Of a stretch of 20,821 nt of DNA, positions 13,527 to 19,850 are shown piece after piece. Origin of the DNA: RGIG1995 sp045645205 (GTDB taxonomy: Bacteria; Bacillota; Clostridia; Oscillospirales; CAG-272); assembly GCA_045645205.1 (NCBI GenBank), contig JAZRIJ010000068.1:1-20821 (forward strand), written 5' to 3'. Each line of letters opens with the position of its first letter. The stretch's first letter is position 1. The notes below the pieces were generated by a model, which saw only the letters and a program-made list of their open reading frames with translations, was not told the origin of the DNA and searched no databases. The position numbers and the translations under genes were made by a program.

Positions 13527-14240
13527 ATGAAAATTACTGATGTTACAGGACAAATAAGAGACGATATGTGGAGCTATGAGTTCCCTTTCCCAAAATATAA
13601 AATTAAACCTCTTCCACAGCCTGAATGGGTAGACATAAAAGTATATTGCGAAATTTTTGAAGGGCTTCATTCACAGACAGGTACATATCTTGAAACTCCT
13701 GCTCACTTCTTTGGTCCGGAGGACAGCTATAACCTTGATGCCGTTCCCGTTAACAAACTTGTTAACGTCAGATGCTCACATATAAAACTGGACCGAATGA
13801 TGTTTGAAACGGGCAAACGAGAAAAGATAACGGCAAAAATGCTTGAAGATGCCTCCAAAGATTTGGATATCCGAGAGGGCGATGCGCTTATTTTATCTTG
13901 TGGTTGGGGAATATACTGGACAGAAAAAAAATACCTTGAATGTTCCCCTTTTCTTTCATATGAAGCAATGGAATGGCTTATTTCAAAGAAACCGTATATT
14001 CTTGGCGCAGACGTTCCAAGATGGGAAAACCTTGATGAGCCGGAAGGTTTTTTTGAAATGTTCTACCGCGCAAATATTCTTTTGTTAGGTCCCCTTGTCA
14101 ATCTTGAAAATATAGGAACAAAAAATCTTACACTGACGGCTCTGCCAATAAATATTGTAGGCACAAGTTGCGCTCCGTGCAGAGCTGTAATTGCCGAAAA
14201 CAACCAAAAGGAGATGCGCATAAATGATTACAAAAGATGA
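13527..14240 (+). CDS. Cyclase family protein (kynurenine formamidase-like fold), altered metal motif
   Basis: The 237-aa protein has the fold signature of the cyclase/KynB family, with closing block ILLLGPLVNLENIG...LTALPINIVGTSCAPCRAVI and a GADVPRWE segment. Family members hydrolyse formyl-amides or cyclic amides with metal bound by HxGTHxDxPxH. Here the motif reads Q50-T-G-T-Y54-L-E56-T-P-A-H60: two His are replaced by Gln and Tyr and Asp by Glu; only the last His remains. The enzyme may use a different metal, or have changed chemistry. I chose ATG 13527 because GGCGG (13514-13518) lies 8 bases upstream; GTG at 13518 would sit inside it. It overlaps the next gene by 17 bases. Confidence 0.8.
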   Translation: MKITDVTGQIRDDMWSYEFPFPKYKIKPLPQPEWVDIKVYCEIFEGLHSQTGTYLETPAHFFGPEDSYNLDAVPVNKLVNVRCSHIKLDRMMFETGKREKITAKMLEDASKDLDIREGDALILSCGWGIYWTEKKYLECSPFLSYEAMEWLISKKPYILGADVPRWENLDEPEGFFEMFYRANILLLGPLVNLENIGTKNLTLTALPINIVGTSCAPCRAVIAENNQKEMRINDYKR

Positions 14241-15075
14241 TATAGTATTCAGTCTTGAGTGCATGGGTATAGAAAAAGGAGACACCCTTCTTTTGCACAG
14301 CGCACTTACATCAATAGGTAAAGTTGAAGGCGGAGCTGACACCGTTATTGACGCTTTTTTTGAAGCTGTCGGCGAAGAAGGTACGCTCGTTATGTCAACT
14401 CTTACAGGCTGGTTTTCGCCCTTTGATGCAGCAACCACACCTTCCGCAGTAGGATATTTGAGTGAAGCATTTAGAAAACGCCGTGGCGTTTTGCGTTCAC
14501 TCCATCCCGTACACTCAGTTGCGGCTTACGGCAAAAATGCTGAATATATTACAAAAGACCACGATAAATGCGAAACAGGTTGCGGCGAGGGTACTCCATA
14601 CCTGAAGGTAGCCGAGCTTCACGGCAAGGCTATACTTCTCGGTGTAGATATGGACAGAAACACTACCATGCATTCAATGGAAGAGGCGATAGATGCAAAA
14701 TATCTGCTAACCCTCGATATTCCCGCACCTACATACATTGACGGATACAAGAACAAGAAATTTACACTGAAAAAGTTTCCTCCCGGACACCGTGATTTTC
14801 TTTCTATGACTCCCTTTCTCCGTAAAAATGAGCTTATGAACGAAGGCAAGATAGGTAACGCTCTTGTAAAAGTCATTGATGTTAAGGCTATGTTTGATTT
14901 AGGCAAAGAGCTTATGGAAAAAGATCCTCTGCTGTTTATCTGCGAAAATGAGAACTGCAACTCCTGCCATTGGTCAAGACTTCTCTACACCGATAAAAAA
15001 ATCGATTACAGCCGTTATAAGAAAATTCAGTGCCATGATCCGCACTGTGAAGTATGTGTAGTGGAGGAACAGTAA
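14224..15075 (+). CDS. AAC(3)-family N-acetyltransferase-like protein with Cys-rich tail
   Basis: The 283-aa protein has the AAC(3)/YokD fold: GDTLLLHSALTSIG (19-32), GTLVMSTLTGWF (53-64) and the signature RSLHPVHSVAA (91-101). These use acetyl-CoA to modify an amine. True resistance enzymes are in this family, but so are many chromosomal proteins of unknown substrate; the operon context speaks for the latter. Residues 240-283 are unusual: C240-x4-C245-x2-C248 and C270-x4-C275-x2-C278, a repeated C-x4-C-x2-C pattern that would suit a zinc or iron-sulfur site. AAAAGGAG (14206-14213) precedes the ATG. The start overlaps the cyclase gene by 17 bases and the next gene begins 1 base after its stop. 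Confidence 0.8.
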   Translation: MITKDDIVFSLECMGIEKGDTLLLHSALTSIGKVEGGADTVIDAFFEAVGEEGTLVMSTLTGWFSPFDAATTPSAVGYLSEAFRKRRGVLRSLHPVHSVAAYGKNAEYITKDHDKCETGCGEGTPYLKVAELHGKAILLGVDMDRNTTMHSMEEAIDAKYLLTLDIPAPTYIDGYKNKKFTLKKFPPGHRDFLSMTPFLRKNELMNEGKIGNALVKVIDVKAMFDLGKELMEKDPLLFICENENCNSCHWSRLLYTDKKIDYSRYKKIQCHDPHCEVCVVEEQ

Positions 15076-15076
15076 T

Positions 15077-15808
15077 ATGTATAATTTCAGCATAGAGATC
15101 CCTGACGGAATTGCAAAGTCCTTTGAAGAAAAGTTAAAAATTTCATCACTTCTCACTATAAACAATATTGAAATATCTGACACCCTAGACGGCACTCCCC
15201 TTTACGCTATGACAGGTGAGCAGCTTGAAAATATCCGCGATCTGCTTATTGATTACGGTAAAAGAATAGTTCTTCTTTCTACAAGACTTGATGCAAACGA
15301 TAAGCAGAGCTTAAACCTGCTTTTCAGACGCGCACTTGTTCTCAATGTTAAAGGAATAAAAATTTTCCCAAATGAAAATGATGATCTTACATATGTAACC
15401 AAACTTTCAAAATCATATGGCATTCCTCTCTTATTTGAAAACAATTCAAAGTCTTTTATAAATCACGAAAATGTTATGCAGAAGCTGATAAAGGATAATG
15501 AAGATGCATCCCTTATTTTTAATCCCTTTGAGTTTGTATGTATGCAAAGACATCCCTTTTTCCATGTATATTACACAAGCCGCATCAAAAACAGAATTTT
15601 ATTTCTGCGTATAACCGACGGTCTCTATAATACCCATGAGCCTATAATGCTTCATCACGGTTGCGCGGAAGTTAAAGAATTAGCCTCAATAATGCTCTCT
15701 CGCTCTTTTAACGGCTACTTCTCCTTTACGCCCTATCTGCCCGATATGACCCTTGAACAGTACAAAGAATGTATTTCAATCTTTAAAGACGACCTAAAAA
15801 AAATGTAA
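15077..15808 (+). CDS. Xylose-isomerase-like TIM barrel protein, probably degenerate
   Basis: The 243-aa protein has the alternating strands and helices of the sugar-phosphate isomerase/AP-endonuclease-2 barrel: LLTINNIEISD, RIVLLSTRLD, VKGIKIFP, IPLLFENN, ASLIFNPFEF, ILFLRITDG, GYFSFTPY. Usual metal ligands are a Glu at strand 4, Asp and His at strands 5-6, and a final Glu. Here E121 (LLFENN) is kept, but the strand-5 Asp position reads N149 and the final strand ends FSFTPY without Glu. It may therefore not bind the usual metal. GGAGG (15063-15067) lies 9 bases before the ATG. It is last in the operon. The family call is by pattern and is moderate. Confidence 0.65.
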   Translation: MYNFSIEIPDGIAKSFEEKLKISSLLTINNIEISDTLDGTPLYAMTGEQLENIRDLLIDYGKRIVLLSTRLDANDKQSLNLLFRRALVLNVKGIKIFPNENDDLTYVTKLSKSYGIPLLFENNSKSFINHENVMQKLIKDNEDASLIFNPFEFVCMQRHPFFHVYYTSRIKNRILFLRITDGLYNTHEPIMLHHGCAEVKELASIMLSRSFNGYFSFTPYLPDMTLEQYKECISIFKDDLKKM

Positions 15809-15814
15809 AAAAAA

Positions 15815-15857
15815 CCCGCCGTGCCCTCCTTAAGTATAAGCTAAGGTGCTCGGCGGG
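15815..15857. terminator. Bidirectional terminator between operon and minus-strand small genes
   Basis: CCCGCCG (15815-15821) pairs with CGGCGGG (15851-15857), with an inner CCTTA/TAAGG stem. Read on the minus strand it is followed by a run of eight T, so it is strongest for the small genes; the plus-strand tail is only TATTGTTTT. Confidence 0.8.
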
Positions 15858-15865
15858 GTATTGTT

Positions 15866-16072
15866 TTAATATTTACTCATATTAGCCTTATATATCGGAC
15901 AGGTTGAATAGTCCGAGGTACAATATGTCTTTTCATGCGTAATCTTTTGTGAACTGTAGGAAAATCTTGTTACCGTATTTTCACCAATAATTCCCTCACA
16001 TGTAACGCTTTTTACAGATTCTGCATAAAAGAACGGGCACATAGCCTCAACATTTATAGTTTTATTCGCCAT
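15866..16072 (-). CDS. Cys-rich small protein, unknown function
   Basis: The 68-aa protein begins MANKTINVEAMCPFFYAES and carries four cysteines (CPFF, VTCEG, YCTSD, TCPIY) spaced like a small zinc-binding fold. Proteins of this look occur in clostridial chromosomes and prophages, without known function. I prefer the ATG at 16072 because AAGGAG lies about 11 bases upstream; the ATG at 16081 would be only 2 bases from it. It is the last of three minus-strand genes that share the promoter at 16797-16825. Confidence 0.65.
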   Translation of the reverse strand: MANKTINVEAMCPFFYAESVKSVTCEGIIGENTVTRFSYSSQKITHEKTYCTSDYSTCPIYKANMSKY

Positions 16073-16113
16073 AGATCTCATATCTCCTTTTTGCTCTGTC
16101 TAATGTATAAAAC

Positions 16114-16293
16114 CTAAAATGTGCCAAACGAAAATGTAGATTCGATGTCTTCATCAAGAACACCAATACTTATGCCCATAAATTCCCTTTCGCTTTGTTC
16201 TGTGTCATAGTCGCTCTTTTTTCGATAGTAATCAAGGACATCTTGTTCGTATGCGTAAAATTCATAACTGTAACCGTCATCAATGTGTCTCAT
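16114..16293 (-). CDS. Small acidic tyrosine-rich protein, unknown function
   Basis: The 59-aa protein starts MRHIDDGYSYEFYAYEQD and is acidic, Tyr- and Ser-rich and soluble. No family is recognised. AAAGGAG lies 8 bases before the ATG at 16293; the upstream ATGs (16323, 16311) have none. It is the middle gene of the minus-strand trio under the S24 repressor. Confidence 0.55.
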   Translation of the reverse strand: MRHIDDGYSYEFYAYEQDVLDYYRKKSDYDTEQSEREFMGISIGVLDEDIESTFSFGTF

Positions 16294-16366
16294 ATTATCG
16301 CTCCTTTGCATTAACGGTTTCAAATACCCTCAAAAAAACATTTTCTGAGATATTTATATTTGTTTG

Positions 16367-16759
16367 TCACTCTTCTTTGTTCTTTAATACTCCGGCAGCA
16401 ATAAGAATTGTTGCGGCAAAGATAAGTATCAGACTCCATGTAGGCAAAAGCATAACAGCATTTGCAAGATTGCTCATCAAAACAAGAATTCCCCACAGGG
16501 CAAGAGTAATTCCTGCATAGATAATGCAATTTTTGACAACTTTTTCTGCATTAATGTCTGATTTACCGCTCTCTCCTCCACCCAAAGTAGATAAAAGAAG
16601 TAAAAAAATAGCCGCCACAAATCTCAAACTGCTAATAGCTATGCCTACCTTACGTGTATTTCGGGCGAGTGGTCTTCCCTTTTTTACACGAACATATCTA
16701 TTTTTAGGTGTTTGAGGTCTCCTATAAGGTAAAACTCTTTCGTCAATGTAGTTATTCAT
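16367..16759 (-). CDS. Three-pass membrane protein, unknown function
   Basis: The 130-aa protein has a basic N-terminus (residues 1-37, RRPQTPKNRYVRVKKGR), then hydrophobic helices at about 38-59, 77-96 and 103-125. By the positive-inside rule the basic N-terminus stays in the cytoplasm. A GGGESGKSD turn follows the first helix. No family is recognised. AAGGGG lies just before the start. It is the first gene after the strong minus-strand promoter controlled by the operators at 16807-16877. Confidence 0.65.
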   Translation of the reverse strand: MNNYIDERVLPYRRPQTPKNRYVRVKKGRPLARNTRKVGIAISSLRFVAAIFLLLLSTLGGGESGKSDINAEKVVKNCIIYAGITLALWGILVLMSNLANAVMLLPTWSLILIFAATILIAAGVLKNKEE

Positions 16760-16796
16760 ATTTTTTACCCCTTCCGTTTGTTTAGCTTACGGGTAT

Positions 16797-16825
16797 ATTA
16801 TACTCCACTTTAAGTAGAATGTCAA
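16797..16825 (-). promoter_or_regulatory. Promoter of the small-gene trio
   Basis: Perfect minus-strand TTGACA (16825-16820), 17 bases, perfect TATAAT (16802-16797). Operator 1 lies inside the spacer and operator 2 abuts the -35 box, so a bound repressor would block it. Confidence 0.85.
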
Positions 16826-16877
16826 TACTTTTGGTAGAATTTTTTTAAAACTTCTTGACTTTTTTCTACTTTTAGTA
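16806..16877. promoter_or_regulatory. Three phased palindromic operators (consensus TACT-N3-AGTA)
   Basis: Sites are CACTTTAAGTA (16806-16816), TACTTTTGGTA (16826-16836) and TACTTTTAGTA (16867-16877). Their spacings are 20 and 41 bases, close to two and four helical turns, so all face the same side of the helix. The third lies in the spacer of the repressor's own promoter. Confidence 0.65.
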
Positions 16878-16883
16878 TACAAT
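16855..16883 (+). promoter_or_regulatory. Promoter of the XRE-S24 repressor gene
   Basis: TTGACT (16855-16860), 17 bases, TACAAT (16878-16883). Operator 3 (16867-16877) fills the spacer and touches the -10 box, pointing to autorepression. Confidence 0.75.
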
Positions 16884-16908
16884 GCTATTAGAGGGAGTGA
16901 TAATATTT

Positions 16909-17535
16909 ATGACAATAGGAAAGAGAATAAAGCATTTGCGTGAGAAAAAGGGTTATACTCAGGCAGAGTTCGGCAAACTTCTCGGACTGTCGGATAAAGC
17001 GGTCTCCACCTGGGAAAACGATATTAAGATACCCAGAATGTCTACCCTGCAAAAGATAGCCGACATATTTTGTGTATCCACAAGCTATCTTGTGGGTGAA
17101 CATGAAGAAAAAAAACATAAGGGAGCTGTAAAAATCCCTGTTTTGGGTAATGTTGCGGCAGGTACACCTATTACAGCGGTTCAAGAATATATTGATGTTG
17201 CCGATTGTGATACATGGGAGGAAATTCCCGAGGGGTTGGCATCCACGGGCGAGTTTTTTGCTCTACGTATTAACGGTGACAGTATGGAACCGAAAATGTC
17301 AAGGGGAGACATCGTTATCGTAAGACAGCAGCCCGATGTCAATTCGGGGGAAATAGGTATCGTTATGGTCGGCGACGGCGAAGCTACCTGTAAAAAAATC
17401 AAAAAACGCCCCGATGGAATTATGCTTATATCCACCAACCCAAAATATGAACCTATGTATTATAATAATGAGCAGATCGAAGAACTTCCCATCTGTATTA
17501 TAGGTAAGGTTATTGAATTAAGAGCAAAATTTTAA
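16909..17535 (+). CDS. XRE-S24 self-cleaving repressor (CI/LexA-like)
   Basis: The 208-aa protein joins an XRE helix-turn-helix (residues 3-62, TQAEFGKLLGLSDKAVSTWEN) to an S24/LexA-type peptidase domain. The cleavage site is A84-G85 in GNVAAGTP; the catalytic Ser is S125 in NGDSMEP and the Lys is K162 in EATCKK. Such repressors cut themselves when RecA filaments form on damaged DNA, which frees their operators. GAGGGAG (16891-16897) precedes the ATG at 16909; the upstream ATG at 16882 overlaps the -10 box and is rejected. The gene diverges from three small unknown genes that share its operators. No integrase or other phage gene adjoins. Confidence 0.88.
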   Translation: MTIGKRIKHLREKKGYTQAEFGKLLGLSDKAVSTWENDIKIPRMSTLQKIADIFCVSTSYLVGEHEEKKHKGAVKIPVLGNVAAGTPITAVQEYIDVADCDTWEEIPEGLASTGEFFALRINGDSMEPKMSRGDIVIVRQQPDVNSGEIGIVMVGDGEATCKKIKKRPDGIMLISTNPKYEPMYYNNEQIEELPICIIGKVIELRAKF

Positions 17536-17557
17536 AGAAACGGTCATTTATAATGCT

Positions 17558-17691
17558 CTCGTCATCCCGAGTCGGTATAAGCCGCCGTAGTCGAAGGATC
17601 TCATAAAAGTCCGCAAAAACTTAATGGGATTTTTCGACTCGCCTTAATTTTTGGCAAAGAACATTAGTATGTGTTGCTTGCTCAAAATGAC
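17558..17691. repeat. Interspersed palindromic repeat, copy A
   Basis: The copy opens with CTCGTCATCCCGAG (17558-17571), holds an inner pair GTCGAAGGATCTCAT (17590-17604) and ATGGGATTTTTCGAC, and closes with CTCAAAATGAC. The inverted layout and the GTCAT...GAG ends match the non-autonomous palindromic repeats common in gut clostridia. It is more degraded than copy B. Confidence 0.65.
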
Positions 17692-17700
17692 CGTTCTGCT

Positions 17701-17818
17701 CTCGTCATTCTGAGCAAAAACGGCTTAACCGTTGAAGTCGAAGAACCCCATAATGTCTCCGATAATTTAATGAGATCCTTCAACTGCGGGCAAAAATCGC
17801 CCTCCTCTCAGGATGACG
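17701..17818. repeat. Interspersed palindromic repeat, copy B
   Basis: CTCGTCATTCTGAG (17701-17714) faces CTCAGGATGACG (17807-17818), and GAAGTCGAAGAACCCCAT faces ATGAGATCCTTCAAC inside. It is a tandem relative of copy A, in the same orientation, nine bases downstream. It carries no gene and resembles a MITE. Confidence 0.7.
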
Positions 17819-17867
17819 GTAAATAAAGCTTGTGCAAGAAAATCAATGTACTTTATTGGAAATTACA

Positions 17868-17998
17868 AAACGGGAGGATTCCAAAGGGGGAAAACCTTTG
17901 GCCGTTTGAGAGGAGGGGTTACGGGGAGGGGAGAATCGGAACTCCCCTCCCCGTACGGCTTCTTTGCTCCACTTTCTTTCCGCAAAGAAAGTGGTAAA
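17868..17998. repeat. Run of three perfect hairpins (repeat element or structured RNA)
   Basis: CCAAAGG/CCTTTGG (17882-17902), a 14-bp GC-rich stem TACGGGGAGGGGAG/CTCCCCTCCCCGTA (17921-17956, loop of 8) and an 11-bp stem CCACTTTCTTT/AAAGAAAGTGG (17970-17995, loop CCGC) follow each other. The last type is one I recall seeing repeatedly in clostridial genomes. Open frames across it are low-complexity and without ribosome sites. Confidence 0.6.
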
Positions 17999-18029
17999 AA
18001 AGAAAATTAAAAATATTTTTACCAACACA

Positions 18030-18052
18030 AAAAGCCCCGAAGGGCTTTTTTA
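18030..18052. terminator. Bidirectional terminator
   Basis: AAAAAGCCC (18030-18038) pairs with GGGCTTTTT (18043-18051) around a CGAA loop with T-tracts on both strands. It serves the minus-strand esterase gene, whose stop is about 95 bases upstream, and any plus-strand transcript through the repeats. Confidence 0.85.
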
Positions 18053-18147
18053 TATTTATCCAAATATTTTTTCTTTTGGTATAAACATTAACATAATTTA
18101 CACACTCCAAGAAGCTATAACCGCATCCCGCAATGCTGCTAAAAATG

Positions 18148-19773
18148 TTAATTCGTTTCTTCTGTTACACGAACTGTTTCTACAGTCTTTACATCAATAT
18201 AGTCCACAGAACCCGTAAAGTTTCCTGAACCTTTTGCATTCTGTCTGCCAAACAAGTTCGTTATAGTAGTTTTAAATGTTCCTGTCTTTGCACTACTTAC
18301 ATCATCCCATGTAATACCATTATCAACAGATACCTTCAGAGTCATTGTCTTTGTTGACACATCGTATGAAAGTCTCCAGGTGTTCATACTTGTATTAAGA
18401 TCCCTTTTATCTCCATAATTGAGACTAATAACATTGCCTTCCTGAGGAACAAACCTTAAAGGATATCCGGCGCTTTCGCTCCATTTTGTAGTATATAAAA
18501 GATAAATATATCCAGCTAATGTAGATGTATTTTCTGCAATTGGAGTCTGTCCCATAAGAGTTGCGGCTCTGCCCTCCTTGGCGAAATATCTCCATTCTAT
18601 CGACCAATTATGCTCACTGTCAAATGTAAAAGGTTTTTCAACAGTGAAATCAGGTCTTTCACCATCGGAAAGATTGCTTGTTGTTGAATAAATGCCATTT
18701 TCCTTATCAATCGTATAATTATTTCCTGTGGCGGATGCCAAGTCCGAAAGCGAAAGATTATTACCATTTGTTTCCGTTAGGTCATTAAAATCCCATCTAT
18801 AGTTTATATTTATTTCCCTAACTTCATATACCACAACCTTTACACTATTCGATTTTCCATTATCTGAAGTTGCAGTAATAGTTGTCTCACCGATGTCTAC
18901 TGCTGTAATAAGTCCATATTGATCTACTGTTGCAACATTTACATTGGAAGATTCCCATTTCACATCAGATCTTGAATATTCCGGAAGCGCCATTGCCGCA
19001 AGACGTTTTGTCTGGTTTACTTCCATTTCAAAAACTTTATCACTTCCAAGTCTGGTTCTTCCGTTGGTGTCAATAATTTCAACAGATCTCACGGAGCTGT
19101 TTGTATCTGCATCCAATGCTTTAAAATAATTTGTAGCCGCAGCAACACCGTTTGCATTGTGTCCTATCTGGTTGTAATGAACATTACCTACGCCCATATA
19201 GCCATAACCTTCGCTTGTTTTATCATTCGAAGTGTACATTCTCGCTATATCTGATATTCTTGAAACAATAGCAATCTCGGGATTATTATTTCCAAGATAA
19301 TATTGCGCTGCTCTTATTTCATTAATATCTGTAAGAAGCTGGAGCTCTCGATTTTCAGAACTCGAAACACCTTGAGTTGCCCTTACAAGAAGAATATTAT
19401 TTGTTTCTATTCCAAAATCATTTTTCATATTCGCATGAACTTTAAGAAACATATTTGCGTAATCTTCATCTGTAAGAAGATCTCTTCCAGCAGCTGTGGG
19501 ATTCATGTAACCATAAGGATTACCGGTAGCTGTCCAATATTTCCATGATAATGACATACATGACTCGCCCTGCAACCAGAAATTTGCTCTGTGATTAATT
19601 TCATAAAGCTCTGTTAAATACTTGTCATTGTTTTCTCCCAAAATTTTTGTCTCTGTAAGCTTCTGATATGCCTTAAAGGTTGCTGTATAATGATTAAAAT
19701 ACGTTTCAGCAAGATCGTCCTTAGTGGGATCAAGCCATCTTTCAATAGGTGAACCGTCATACCCTGTCTGCAA
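18148..19773 (-). CDS. C-terminal part of the split esterase: SASA catalytic half, Big_2, jelly-roll domain
   Basis: This frame continues the SASA/SGNH-type esterase domain: TGYDGSPIERWLDP, the NFWLQGES motif and VHYNQIGHNANG with the likely catalytic His. These enzymes remove acetyl groups from sialic acid or plant glycans. A bacterial Ig-like (Big_2) domain follows (KWESSNVNVATVDQYGLITAVDIGETTITATS), then a C-terminal beta-sandwich of the LamG/concanavalin kind starting YRWDFND that may bind glycans. As an isolated frame it can only start at a non-ATG codon (TTG at 19773) without a ribosome site, so it is probably not translated alone; in-frame coding sequence reaches back to 19854. Confidence 0.75.
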   Translation of the reverse strand: MQTGYDGSPIERWLDPTKDDLAETYFNHYTATFKAYQKLTETKILGENNDKYLTELYEINHRANFWLQGESCMSLSWKYWTATGNPYGYMNPTAAGRDLLTDEDYANMFLKVHANMKNDFGIETNNILLVRATQGVSSSENRELQLLTDINEIRAAQYYLGNNNPEIAIVSRISDIARMYTSNDKTSEGYGYMGVGNVHYNQIGHNANGVAAATNYFKALDADTNSSVRSVEIIDTNGRTRLGSDKVFEMEVNQTKRLAAMALPEYSRSDVKWESSNVNVATVDQYGLITAVDIGETTITATSDNGKSNSVKVVVYEVREININYRWDFNDLTETNGNNLSLSDLASATGNNYTIDKENGIYSTTSNLSDGERPDFTVEKPFTFDSEHNWSIEWRYFAKEGRAATLMGQTPIAENTSTLAGYIYLLYTTKWSESAGYPLRFVPQEGNVISLNYGDKRDLNTSMNTWRLSYDVSTKTMTLKVSVDNGITWDDVSSAKTGTFKTTITNLFGRQNAKGSGNFTGSVDYIDVKTVETVRVTEETN

Positions 19774-19850
19774 GAATATTACCTTTTCACCTGAAAGTTC
19801 ATAGTATTTTTTACCTAAAGCAGAAGCAAAACCAGAACGCTTATAGTCTT

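Noticed and set aside
14224..15075. AAC(3)-like gene as an aminoglycoside resistance gene
   Set aside because: The family also contains many non-resistance enzymes; the operon with LysR, cyclase and TIM barrel and the Cys-rich tail do not support a resistance claim.
16909..17535. S24 repressor as evidence of a prophage
   Set aside because: No integrase, replication or structural phage genes are near; the neighbours are small unknown genes and ordinary chromosomal genes.
17813..18010. Plus-strand 65-aa open frame across the hairpin run
   Set aside because: It is low-complexity, has no ribosome site, and lies in perfect palindromes; both strands are open only because of the repeat.
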